DNA of 64,000 nucleotides from Ancylobacter sp. Lp-2 (GTDB lineage Bacteria; Pseudomonadota; Alphaproteobacteria; Rhizobiales; Xanthobacteraceae). The notes beneath the pieces were generated by a model that had not been told where the DNA came from, ran no database searches, and saw nothing but the letters and a program-made list of their open reading frames with translations. The stretch covers positions 62,001-126,000 of the forward strand of contig NZ_JAJALI010000010.1 in the NCBI RefSeq assembly GCF_020523795.1, given 5' to 3'. Shown piece by piece: positions 50,858 through 58,949 of the stretch. Made by a program: the position numbers and the translations under genes. Numbering within the stretch: position 1 is the first letter of the stretch; every line of letters starts with the position of its first letter.

Positions 50858-51691
50858 CTACTTCACCTTGTCGAGCAGCCCCGGCAGCTCGGCCAGCATG
50901 GCGTCGCGGGCGCGCCAGCTGGTCGGCGTCTCCTGCCGCGCGGCGTCGCGGTCGAGCCGCGCGAACGTCACCGAGCGCCCGTCCTTCACCGCCCAGCCGA
51001 CGAACCAGCCATAGGGCTGGCCGCGCACCGGCTGGCCCTTGGCGTCGTGGGCGAAGCCCATGCCGGTCTTGCCGTGCACCTGCCAGCCATTGGTCGTGGT
51101 GCCGACGCGGATGATCTCGCCGGTCATCTCCACCGCCCGCTTCGACACCGGCAATTCGCCGCGCAGCATGCGGCCGAGGAAGCCGAGCTGCTCCTTGGGC
51201 GACAGGGCGAGCGAGGTGGAGAGCCAGGCTTCGGTCAGCCCGTCCTTCTTGCCCTTGTTGCCGGAGACGTCGCGGTTGCCGTAGCCGAAGCCGTCGACAT
51301 AGGCGCGGAAGCGTTCCATGCCGAGTTTGCGGGTGATCTCCTGCGAGTACCAGACTACCGATTCCTTCATCCAGTAGGTCGGGTCGACATCCGCCTTCCA
51401 CTCCTTGCGCCAGGCCGGGTAGCCCGGCTTGTAGGGCCAGGAGGGCGCATGCGCGTCGGTGAGGATGCCGGCGTCGTACCCCATCAGCGCGATGGCGATC
51501 TTGAAGGTGGAGGCCGGCGTCACCCGCTCCTCGCAGCCGGGGCCGTCCTGCGTCAGCACCTTGCCGGTCGCCGCGTCGGCGAGCACGGTGCACAGCGTCG
51601 CCGCCCGTGCCGGCAGCGCGAGCGCGGAGGCGGCGAGGACGACAGCGGCAAGCATGGGGGCGGAAAAGGCGAGGGCGGAACGGCGGCGCAT
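50858..51691 (-). CDS. Class D beta-lactamase (OXA-type)
   Basis: The 277-aa product has a signal peptide (cleavage near ARAATL, residues 28-31). All class D motifs are intact: S61-T-F-K64 (catalytic Ser and the Lys that is carboxylated), S111-V-V, Y137-G-N139 and K208-T-G210. W156 in EAWLS corresponds to the omega-loop Trp that shields the carbamate. It hydrolyses beta-lactams in the periplasm. GAGGAAG precedes ATG 51691. Chromosomal context without mobile elements suggests an intrinsic gene. Spectrum cannot be predicted. Confidence 0.93.
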   Translation of the reverse strand: MRRRSALAFSAPMLAAVVLAASALALPARAATLCTVLADAATGKVLTQDGPGCEERVTPASTFKIAIALMGYDAGILTDAHAPSWPYKPGYPAWRKEWKADVDPTYWMKESVVWYSQEITRKLGMERFRAYVDGFGYGNRDVSGNKGKKDGLTEAWLSTSLALSPKEQLGFLGRMLRGELPVSKRAVEMTGEIIRVGTTTNGWQVHGKTGMGFAHDAKGQPVRGQPYGWFVGWAVKDGRSVTFARLDRDAARQETPTSWRARDAMLAELPGLLDKVK

Positions 51692-51789
51692 GGGCTTCCT
51701 CACGGGCAGTTGCTTTGCCGCGCACAGCACCCGCCGCCCGTGGCGGAAATCCGGCCGCCGCCGGGCGATTTCCTGCTTGTCCCCGGCGT

Positions 51790-52698
51790 TCAGCGCCCGG
51801 TGAAATCCCCGGCCGACAGCCAGAACACCTCGCCCTCGCTGTCCTCGGTGTCGAGCCACAGGAAAGGCAACTCGGGATACTCGGCCTCCAGTATCTCCCG
51901 GTCGGTGCCGATCTCGCAGATGAGGCCGCCGTCGCGGGCGAGATGCTTCGGCGCCTCCTTGAGGATGCGCCGGACGATGTCGAGCCCGTCCGGCCCGCCG
52001 GCGAAGGCCATGATCGGCTCGTGGCGATGCTCCGGCGGTAGCGCCGCGCAGGTCTTGGCGTCGACATAGGGCGGGTTGGTGATGATCAGGTCGTAGCGCT
52101 TGCCCTTCAGCGGCGCGAACAGGTCGCCCTGGTGCAGTGTCACCCGGTCCTGCATCTCGTGCAGCGCCACGTTCTCCGCCGCCAGCGACAGCGCCTCGGG
52201 CGAGAGGTCGACCGCGTCCACCTCGGCATTCTCGAACAGCATCGCCGCGAGGATGGCGAGGCAGCCCGAGCCGGTGCACAGGTCCAGCACCCGGCCGACC
52301 GCCTCCGGCTCCGGCACCAGCGAGAAGCCCTCGCCGCCGAACAGGTCGCCGGCCATCAGCTCGCCGATGAAGGAGCGCGGCACGATGGCGCGCTCGTCGC
52401 TCTTGAACGGCACGCCGCGAATATAGGTACGGCCGAGCAGATAGGCCGCCGGCTTGCGGGTGCGGCAGCGCTCCTCGATCAGATGAGCGAGGCGGGCGCG
52501 CTCGCCGCCGGTCAGCCGGCAGTCGAGCCAGGGATCGAGCTCGTCGACCGGCAGGTGCAGCGCCTCGAGGATGATGAAGGCGGCCTCGTCGAGCGCGGTG
52601 GTGGTGCCGTGGCCGAAGCCGAGCTCGGCCGCGTTGAAGCGGCTGACGGCGTAGCGCAGAAAGTCGCGCAGCGTGTGGAGGTCGTGTTCCGCGCTCAC
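51790..52698 (-). CDS. prmB: PrmB, ribosomal protein L3 N5-glutamine methyltransferase
   Basis: The 302-aa product has the PrmB/PrmC architecture: a helical N-terminal domain (1-100), the SAM site VLDLCTGSGCLAILAA (about 137-152) and the glutamine-binding N208-P-P-Y211. PrmB rather than PrmC is indicated by the N-terminal HTLRDFLRYAVSRFNAAELGFGHGTTTALDEA segment, characteristic of PrmB. It methylates L3 during ribosome assembly. Lone gene, same strand as bla but 98 bp apart. Confidence 0.94.
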   Translation of the reverse strand: MSAEHDLHTLRDFLRYAVSRFNAAELGFGHGTTTALDEAAFIILEALHLPVDELDPWLDCRLTGGERARLAHLIEERCRTRKPAAYLLGRTYIRGVPFKSDERAIVPRSFIGELMAGDLFGGEGFSLVPEPEAVGRVLDLCTGSGCLAILAAMLFENAEVDAVDLSPEALSLAAENVALHEMQDRVTLHQGDLFAPLKGKRYDLIITNPPYVDAKTCAALPPEHRHEPIMAFAGGPDGLDIVRRILKEAPKHLARDGGLICEIGTDREILEAEYPELPFLWLDTEDSEGEVFWLSAGDFTGR

Positions 52699-52822
52699 CG
52701 GGATTCTCCTGTGTTTCCGGGTCTAGCAGCATGGTGGCGGCGTGAAAGCAAGTTGATGTGAAAGCGTGTGGCGCCGCGCCCCGGAAAATGAGAGGAATGG
52801 GGTGAAACGCGGAGAGCATGAC

Positions 52823-53134
52823 ATGGCCGCCAAGCCGTCCACCGGCCCTACCGACAAGTCGTCCGAAGAGATCGTCCTGCACATCGATCGCTCGGTGGCG
52901 GTGGTGCTGTTCGAGTTCCTGTCCCGCACCGTCGACGATGGCGATGGCGAGGCGCTGGCCGAATTCGTCGAGGACGAGGCGGAGGTTCCGGCACTGTGGG
53001 CGCTGCTCGCCGGGCTGGAAAGCGTGCTCACCGAGCCGATGGCGATCGACTACGAGAAGAAGGTGCTCGCCGCCCGCGAGGCGGTGATGAAGCGCTTCGG
53101 CGGCGCCTTCTCCGATCGCGGCGACGACGCATGA
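52823..53134 (+). CDS. Small acidic protein of unknown function
   Basis: The 103-aa product is predicted helical and acidic (VLFEFLSRTVDDGDGEALAEFVEDEAEVPALWALLAGLE) with no membrane segment. Similar proteins occur in Alphaproteobacteria as hypotheticals. ATG 52823 has GGAGAG 6-11 nt upstream. Its TGA overlaps the ATG of the following methyltransferase by four bases, so the two are translationally coupled. Confidence 0.7.
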   Translation: MAAKPSTGPTDKSSEEIVLHIDRSVAVVLFEFLSRTVDDGDGEALAEFVEDEAEVPALWALLAGLESVLTEPMAIDYEKKVLAAREAVMKRFGGAFSDRGDDA

Positions 53135-53796
53135 GCGAGGCGGTCTGGTTGCGCGTCGATCACTGGATCGAGGACACGCTGCTGCCGCCCGATCCGGCCC
53201 TCGCCTCGGCGCTCGCGGCGAGCGACGCCGCCGGCCTCAGGGCGATCAACGTCGCGCCCAATCAGGGCAAGCTGCTGATGCTGCTGGCGATGATCCGCGG
53301 CGCCCGGCGCATCCTGGAGATCGGCACGCTCGGCGGCTATTCGACGATCTGGCTGGCCCGCGCCTTGCCGGAAGATGGCCGTCTCGTCACGCTGGAATTC
53401 GACCCGCACCATGCCGAGGTGGCGCGCGCCAACATCGCCCATGCCGGTCTGGCTGATCGCGTCGAGGTGCGGGTCGGCCCCGCCCGCACGACGCTGGCGG
53501 CGATGATCGCCGCCGGCGAGGCGCCGTTCGACTTCGTCTTCATCGACGCCGACAAGCCGGGCAACCCGCATTATCTGGAGGCGGCGCTGGCGCTGTCGCA
53601 TCCGGGCACGGTGATCGTCGCCGACAATGTGGTGCGCGACGGGCGGGCCGCCGATCCCGCGAATACCGACGAATCGGTCGTGGGCATCCGCCGCTTCATG
53701 GAGATGGTCGCCGCCGAGCCGCGCCTCGTCGCCACCGCCGTCCAGACGGTCGGCTCCAAGGGCTATGACGGCTTCGCCCTCGCGCTGGTGGTGTGA
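53131..53796 (+). CDS. SAM-dependent O-methyltransferase (COMT type III / YrrM-like)
   Basis: The 221-aa product has the catechol-O-methyltransferase-like fold: NQGKLLMLLAMIRGARRILEIGTLGGYSTIWLARALP (SAM motif I), VTLEFDPHHAEVARANI, FDFVFIDADKPGNPHYLEAAL and VADNVVRDG, the latter two carrying metal-binding Asp/Asn. Such enzymes methylate a hydroxyl on small phenolics; substrate unknown. It is coupled to the preceding small acidic protein and converges with the VOC gene. Confidence 0.92.
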   Translation: MSEAVWLRVDHWIEDTLLPPDPALASALAASDAAGLRAINVAPNQGKLLMLLAMIRGARRILEIGTLGGYSTIWLARALPEDGRLVTLEFDPHHAEVARANIAHAGLADRVEVRVGPARTTLAAMIAAGEAPFDFVFIDADKPGNPHYLEAALALSHPGTVIVADNVVRDGRAADPANTDESVVGIRRFMEMVAAEPRLVATAVQTVGSKGYDGFALALVV

Positions 53797-53802
53797 GGCG
53801 GC

Positions 53803-54195
53803 TCACTCCGCCGCGTAGCAGACCGCCTGCAGCTTGTTCCCGTCGGGATCGCGCACATAGGCCGCGTAATAGTTCGGCCCGTAATGCGGGCGCGGCCCGG
53901 GTTCGCCTTCGCTCCGTCCGCCCAGCTTTAGGGCCTGTTCGTGGAAGGCGCGCACCGCGGCCTTGGTCTCGGCGATGAAGGCGACATGCGTGCCGTTGCC
54001 CCATGTCGCCGGCCGGCCGTCCTCCGGCGTGTAGATGTAGATGGTCGGCATCTGGCCGTCGCGCTCATAGGCGAGGGGCTTTTCCGGCGGCTTGGGCAGC
54101 CGGGCGAAGCCGATGGCTCCCAGCACGGCATCGTAGAATGTTGCTGACCGGTCCTTGTCGTTCGTTCCCAATGTGATGTGGCTGATGACGGACAC
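53803..54195 (-). CDS. VOC-family protein (glyoxalase-like)
   Basis: The 130-aa product is a single glyoxalase/bleomycin-resistance-type domain: ISHITLGTNDKDRSATFYDAVLGAIGFARL, THVAFIAETKAAVRAFHEQALKLGGRSEGEPGPRPHYG, YYAAYVRDPDGNKLQAVC. Metal-site His and Glu positions are partly visible. GTG 54195 is the family start; the longer frame upstream lacks similarity. Function unknown. Confidence 0.85.
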   Translation of the reverse strand: MSVISHITLGTNDKDRSATFYDAVLGAIGFARLPKPPEKPLAYERDGQMPTIYIYTPEDGRPATWGNGTHVAFIAETKAAVRAFHEQALKLGGRSEGEPGPRPHYGPNYYAAYVRDPDGNKLQAVCYAAE

Positions 54196-54386
54196 CGGCG
54201 ATTCCCTCGTTCTGGCGTGGCGGCGCGCCTCACGATAATCGCTGCCGAAGGGCATGCGGGGAACAGGTGAAACGCGCGATCCCGCGTTCGCTACCACCGG
54301 AATCGGGAGGATCCGTCCGGCCGGACGATCCGGCTCATGTCAGCGAGCTTGTTTGAAGGACGGCGCCGTCGGGACGCCGCCTGCGT

Positions 54387-55337
54387 TCACGGCGTCGCCG
54401 TGCTGTCCGGCAGGCCTTCGGGCGCCGGACCGGTGGCCGCCGGCGCCGAGGTCTTGCCGGTCGGCGCCGCCGCGCCGGGAATGGCGGTTCCGGTCAGGAC
54501 GGCACCCGGCTTGGCGGGCTTGGCCAGCGAGGCCGGGCCACTCACATCCGCCGAGCGCAGCTGGCTGTCGACATTGGCCGCGAGCGAGACGCCAAGTCCC
54601 TTGGCGAAGCACTCATAGCCGAAATCGTTCATGTGGAAGCCGTCCTTGAAGGTGAAGGCGTCGAAGGCCAGCCCCTTCGCCTCGTGCCATTCGCGCATCA
54701 GCGCGAAGCGGTGGAACACGCCCACCCCTTCCTCGTCGGCGACGCGCTGCTGCAGGCGCAGCATGTCGAGCGCTTCCGGGTCGCCGATCACCTTGGGCGA
54801 ATATTGCGGGTCGATGATCACGATGTCGGCGCCGAGCGCGCGGGTGCGGGCGATCGCCTCGCGCAGCAGCGCCTCGGCGGTGTCGAGCCCGTTGGCGCGG
54901 AACAGCGCGTTCACCCCGGCCTGCCACAGCACCAGCGTCGGGCTCGCAGCCGCGACATCGGTCTCGAAGCGCGCCAGCATCTCCGGCGCGTCCTGCCCGT
55001 TGATGCCACGATTGACCACGGTGAGCTCGATGCCGGGGAAGCGCTGGCGCAGCGCCGCTTCCAGCCGGCTCGGATAGGCGGCGGCACGCGAGCTCGCTCC
55101 CGCCCCGGCGGTGGAGGAGGAGCCGATGGCGACGATCTTCACCGGCCCGCCCTCGCGCAGCGCCTTGGCGAAGCGCGGCAGCGGCTGGCTGAGCCGGGTC
55201 AGCGCCACGTTGCCGGCCGGGCAGCTCGGCGCCAGCAAAGTGGCAGCGGCGGCCGGCGTGCCGGCGAGCGGCAAGGCGAGTGTCACGGAGAGCGTGGCAG
55301 CGACGAGGCCCGGAAGCGCGAGACGGGTCAGGTGCAT
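54387..55337 (-). CDS. SGNH/GDSL hydrolase (exported), first of a pair
   Basis: The 316-aa product has a signal peptide (to about residue 30) and an SGNH esterase core: block I GSSST around nucleophile S74, block II GINGQ (G111, N113), a block III-like GVNAL (G141-N143) and block V D232-x-x-H235 in KDGFHMND. A low-complexity Ala/Pro/Thr tail follows (about 275-316). Such enzymes add or remove acyl groups on carbohydrates. It is third in a likely hdeD-opgC-SGNH-SGNH run. Confidence 0.82.
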   Translation of the reverse strand: MHLTRLALPGLVAATLSVTLALPLAGTPAAAATLLAPSCPAGNVALTRLSQPLPRFAKALREGGPVKIVAIGSSSTAGAGASSRAAAYPSRLEAALRQRFPGIELTVVNRGINGQDAPEMLARFETDVAAASPTLVLWQAGVNALFRANGLDTAEALLREAIARTRALGADIVIIDPQYSPKVIGDPEALDMLRLQQRVADEEGVGVFHRFALMREWHEAKGLAFDAFTFKDGFHMNDFGYECFAKGLGVSLAANVDSQLRSADVSGPASLAKPAKPGAVLTGTAIPGAAAPTGKTSAPAATGPAPEGLPDSTATP

Positions 55338-55360
55338 CTTGGTGGGTGCCGGGGTTGGGG

Positions 55361-56143
55361 TTAGCGGGAGCCGAGGGTTTTCTTGTCGACCCCGTCGGCG
55401 ATCATGCCGACCAGCAGCCGGCCGATGCAACCATGCACGTCGTCGAACAGGGTCGGGGAGGGGCGGTCGGCGTCGAGGTCGAAGATGCCCTCGTCCTGCC
55501 AGTAGCGCATGACGTCGTAGCGGTCGAAGAACGGCACGGCGTTGCCGCGCGCGGTCCATTGCAGCGTGTTGGTGTAGGGCGCGACGTCGAAGGCGACGGA
55601 GGTGCGCGGGCTGTATTGCGGGCCGACGAGGATCACGTCGGTCTTGGCCTCGTGGGCGAGGCGGACGCCATCGCTCACCGCGTCGCCGAAGGCGCCGGTG
55701 TCGACGCCGAGAATGGCGTCATAGGTACCGGTCTGCCAGATCAGCAGCGACGGCTTGTTGACGCGCAAAAGGTCGGGCAGCACGGTGAGGATCGCCTGCG
55801 CGGTGGCGCGCGGCTGGTTCTGCGTCGCCACCACGATGCCGCCATCGGGATAGCGGGCGCGCAGGATCTCCTCGATATAGCTCGGGAAGCGCTTGGGCAC
55901 CGCATCCTTGGCGGCGCCGGTGCTCTTGGCCGGCTTCTTCTCGACCGTGGCCGAGGAGTTCAGCACCAGTATGGTGGTCGGCGTCTTGTCCTCGAGCGAT
56001 TTGGCGAGGCGCGGCAGGCCGAAGCCGGCGCGGGTGAGCTCGGAAGGCGCGGCACAAACGGGCTCCGCGCGTGCCGGGACGGTAGCGCCGCCCGCCAGGA
56101 ACGCCGTGCAAGCCAGTATCAGTCCGAGCGTCGTGCGTTTCAC
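55361..56143 (-). CDS. SGNH-like protein (exported), second of a pair
   Basis: The 260-aa product has a signal peptide (cleavage near ARA, residues 24-26) and a Rossmann-like SGNH core resembling its neighbour. The usual GDS is replaced by NSS (N62-S63-S64) and the late DDVHG keeps a possible D-x-H pair. It may be a catalytically altered partner of the adjacent hydrolase, or use Ser63/64 differently. The gene is between opgC and the first SGNH gene with 15- and 23-bp gaps, so it is almost certainly in the same operon. Confidence 0.75.
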   Translation of the reverse strand: MKRTTLGLILACTAFLAGGATVPARAEPVCAAPSELTRAGFGLPRLAKSLEDKTPTTILVLNSSATVEKKPAKSTGAAKDAVPKRFPSYIEEILRARYPDGGIVVATQNQPRATAQAILTVLPDLLRVNKPSLLIWQTGTYDAILGVDTGAFGDAVSDGVRLAHEAKTDVILVGPQYSPRTSVAFDVAPYTNTLQWTARGNAVPFFDRYDVMRYWQDEGIFDLDADRPSPTLFDDVHGCIGRLLVGMIADGVDKKTLGSR

Positions 56144-56158
56144 GTCGATCCGCGCCGT

Positions 56159-57433
56159 CTACCCATATTTCCGCGCGGCAATCTCGCGCTCCACGCGAGC
56201 ATACCATGACAACAGCACGGAGAGAGCCACCATAAGGGAGATGCCCGCCGCGCTCATGATGAACTGCATGGTCAGCGAGCCATTGATCTCGTTCAACACG
56301 AAATGTGCGGCGAAAGAAAGGAAGACGCCGAAGCAGAACACTTCCAGCGAGTTCTGCCCGCACAGGATCATCGGCCGCAGCACCCGGGAGCGCAGCCAGC
56401 GCGCATCCACCGGCACCAGCTTCACCACCACTACGGCGAGGGCGAGGAAGTGCAGGAAGCGCAGCGGCGACAGGTCGGTCTTGCTGATCGGGTAGATGAA
56501 CACGCCGACCGCCTCCGGCACCAGCCCTTCCAGCGGCCGCCACCACCAGCTCACCACCACGGCGAGCGAGACGACGAGATAGGCGAGCGCCAGCGCCACC
56601 ACCAGCCGGTTCTGGATCAGCCCGCCGAGGCGGTCGCTGCCCCCGAGCCCGCACCAGCCGCCGAACACGAACATCAGCTGCCAGCAGAACGGGTTGAAGA
56701 ACCACATCCGGTCGTCGGGATAGCCGGGCAGGTTGATGCCGAGATTGAGCGCCAGCGCATAGACCAGCGCCGAGACGGCGAGCGTGGCGTCGGGCCAGCG
56801 TTTCAGCGCCCACAGCACCGGCGGGAAGCCGGCGAGCAGCACGATGTAGAGCGGCAGCACGTCCATGTTGGCCGGCCGGAACTTCAGCAGCAGCGCCTGC
56901 ACCAGCGCCACGTCCGGCTCGGAGAGGAACTGCAGCGCGCCCATCTCCTCGGCATAGAGCGGGTTGGAGAAGGAGCCGACGACATAGGAGATCTCGGCGA
57001 GATAGATCACGAACAGGAAGATGAAGGCGATGTAGAGCTGCCACGCCCGCCTGAGGATGCGCGCCGAGGTCACCAGCGTGCCGGAGCGGTCGAGTTCGCG
57101 GCCATAGACCATGGCGGCGGTGTAGCCGGAGATGAAGACGAAGATCTCTGTGGCGTCGGAGAAGCCGAAATTCCGGTTGGTGATCCAGTTCACCACATTG
57201 TTGGGGATGTGGTTGAGGAAGATGAACCACAGCGCCAGCCCGCGAAACAGGTCGAGCCGCAGGTCGCGCCCGCTGGCGGCCGGCGGCGCCGGGGCGGTGC
57301 CCGGCGTGCCGGCGGCCGGAGGAGTGGTGCTGGCTGGAACGCCCCGGTGCTCCGACGTTTCCGCCGTCATGCCGGCCGGTTGTCCGGCCGGCTGTTCCTG
57401 CGCGACACGTCGGGCGGTGGCGCTCTGCCTCAC
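56159..57433 (-). CDS. opgC: OpgC-family membrane protein (glucan substitution)
   Basis: The 424-aa product has a Pro/Ala-rich cytoplasmic start, then RDLRLDLFRGLALWFIFLNHIPNNVVNWIT, the typical OpgC opening, and about 10 membrane helices. Motifs include the IFVFISGYTAAMVYGRELD stretch. OpgC in Brucella and Rhodobacter adds succinyl groups to periplasmic osmoregulated glucans. It is followed by two SGNH proteins, which would fit acyl transfer to a periplasmic glycan. No opgG or opgH gene is in the window, so the acceptor is open. Confidence 0.9.
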   Translation of the reverse strand: MRQSATARRVAQEQPAGQPAGMTAETSEHRGVPASTTPPAAGTPGTAPAPPAASGRDLRLDLFRGLALWFIFLNHIPNNVVNWITNRNFGFSDATEIFVFISGYTAAMVYGRELDRSGTLVTSARILRRAWQLYIAFIFLFVIYLAEISYVVGSFSNPLYAEEMGALQFLSEPDVALVQALLLKFRPANMDVLPLYIVLLAGFPPVLWALKRWPDATLAVSALVYALALNLGINLPGYPDDRMWFFNPFCWQLMFVFGGWCGLGGSDRLGGLIQNRLVVALALAYLVVSLAVVVSWWWRPLEGLVPEAVGVFIYPISKTDLSPLRFLHFLALAVVVVKLVPVDARWLRSRVLRPMILCGQNSLEVFCFGVFLSFAAHFVLNEINGSLTMQFIMSAAGISLMVALSVLLSWYARVEREIAARKYG

Positions 57434-57443
57434 GAAACCTCGC

Positions 57444-58034
57444 TTACTTCTTCTTCAGTCCGAGCCCGAGCATCAATACCGTGAAGCCGTTGAAAATGAG
57501 ATCGACGCCGAGGAACAAGCCGAGAATCCACATGGAATTGATCGGCCACTGCACGGTGATCTCGATGCCGAGCAGGATGGCGATGATGGCGGAGAACAGG
57601 ATCCAGCCCCAGCCGGCCGCCGGGCGCAGCTTGAACGCCGCCACCAGCCGGAACAGGCCGCCGACGATCAGCGAGATGCCGAGCAGCAAAGTGAGCACGG
57701 CGGCGGCGAGGTCGGGATTGGTGAAGGCGATGACGCCGGCCACCAGATAGAGCAGGCCGTCGAGCAGCCAGAAGAAGAAGCCGCCCCAGCCCTTCACCGC
57801 GAAGGCGTGGAAGATCTGGGCGATGCCGGCGACCACCATCATCGCGCCGATGTAGTAGACCGAGATCAGCGTGCCGACCACCAGCCCGTAGGAGCTGCCG
57901 AGCGCGATCGCCCCGGCGACGATCAGGATGACGCCGAGAGCGACGAACCACCCCCATTTGGCGCGCAGTTCGTGCAGGTGGCCCGCGAGCGAGCCGGCCG
58001 GCGTTGAGGGGAAGGAATCGGTCGGGGTCGACAT
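57444..58034 (-). CDS. HdeD-family membrane protein (DUF308)
   Basis: The 196-aa product has six membrane helices arranged as three repeated hairpins, with the HdeD phrases FVALGVILIVAGAIALGSSYGLVVGTLI and GALYLVAG-like DGLLYLVAGVIAF. HdeD in E. coli is an acid-resistance membrane protein of unclear mechanism. Its stop is 10 bp from the OpgC start, implying shared transcription with that cluster. Role here is inferred only. Confidence 0.9.
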   Translation of the reverse strand: MSTPTDSFPSTPAGSLAGHLHELRAKWGWFVALGVILIVAGAIALGSSYGLVVGTLISVYYIGAMMVVAGIAQIFHAFAVKGWGGFFFWLLDGLLYLVAGVIAFTNPDLAAAVLTLLLGISLIVGGLFRLVAAFKLRPAAGWGWILFSAIIAILLGIEITVQWPINSMWILGLFLGVDLIFNGFTVLMLGLGLKKK

Positions 58035-58219
58035 CGGGTCTCGTCCTTCATGCTGGCGCCGCGCCGACGGAGCGCAAACGCGCCACCCCGGTTCGGGGTT
58101 CCGGCGCGCGGCGGGGAAACGATGGTATCTTAGACCGGTCGGCGGCTGCGCGCAGTCCGCATTTCCCCGGCGTCGTGCGGGGCGGTTAATATCCGCCCTC
58201 CACTCGCGGAGATCCGTGC

Positions 58220-58825
58220 ATGAACGAAACCCTGCCGCTGTTCGACGATGCCACCGTGCCCGCCCGCAAACGGGCGGCCCGGCTGTCGCTGCTGCTCATC
58301 GCCGATGGGGCGGACTTCGTCACCCGCCCGGTGGATCGGGCGATGGTGGATTTCGAGGGGCTGGCCGGCGATCGCCATCGCGGCTTCACCCGCAAAGCCG
58401 ATTCGCGGGTGCCGTGGTATCCGCGCGGCACGCCGATTCGCAACACGCGGCAGCTGACGCTGGTGGCGCCGGACGAGCTCGCCCTCATCGCCGGCCGGCT
58501 GGAGTTGCCGGGGGTGGAGCCGTCCTGGCTCGGTGCCAATCTGGTGGTGGAGGGGCTGCCGGATCTCACCGCGCTGCCGCCCGGCACCCGGCTGCATTTT
58601 CCCGGCGGCGCCTGCCTGGCGGTGGAGGGTGAGAACGCGCCCTGCCGCCACGCCGGGGCGGCGGTGGCGCGGCATCATGCCGGACGGCCGGGCCTCGACC
58701 TCGCCTTTGTCGGCGCGGCGCGCGGCCGGCGCGGCCTCGTCGCCTGGGTGGAACGGCCCGGCGAACTCGTCGCCGGCAGCGCCATCGAGGTGCGCGTGCC
58801 CGCCCAGCGCCTGTGGGGGCGGTGA
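58220..58825 (+). CDS. MOSC domain protein
   Basis: The 201-aa product is a stand-alone MOSC domain: DFEGLAGDRHRGF with the conserved G-D-R-H, TRQLTLVAPDEL and the late ENAPCRHAG, whose Cys is the conserved sulfur carrier or molybdenum ligand. MOSC proteins are related to the molybdenum cofactor sulfurase and mARC N-oxide reductase; partner and reaction here are unknown. ATG 58220 lies 21 bp after CGGAG. A terminator separates it from the L,D-transpeptidase gene. Confidence 0.9.
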   Translation: MNETLPLFDDATVPARKRAARLSLLLIADGADFVTRPVDRAMVDFEGLAGDRHRGFTRKADSRVPWYPRGTPIRNTRQLTLVAPDELALIAGRLELPGVEPSWLGANLVVEGLPDLTALPPGTRLHFPGGACLAVEGENAPCRHAGAAVARHHAGRPGLDLAFVGAARGRRGLVAWVERPGELVAGSAIEVRVPAQRLWGR

Positions 58826-58876
58826 GGGCGGCAGCCTGCACCGTGCGCCGCGCCGCCATCCGGCCCGCAAACGAAA

Positions 58877-58906
58877 ATCGCCCGGACGATCCCTCGTCCG
58901 GGCGAT
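58877..58906 (-). terminator. Terminator after the L,D-transpeptidase gene
   Basis: A perfect 13-bp stem (ATCGCCCGGACGA / TCGTCCGGGCGAT) with a 4-nt loop is followed on the minus strand by four T residues. Confidence 0.8.
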
Positions 58907-58949
58907 GTCGTATTTCAGGATCCCGGCAGTATCCCGCCGGAAAGAGTCC

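Noticed and set aside
54319-54332. Perfect palindrome CGTCCGGCCGGACG between the VOC and SGNH genes
   Set aside because: Short, GC-only and without a T tract or promoter context; such palindromes are expected by chance at this GC content.
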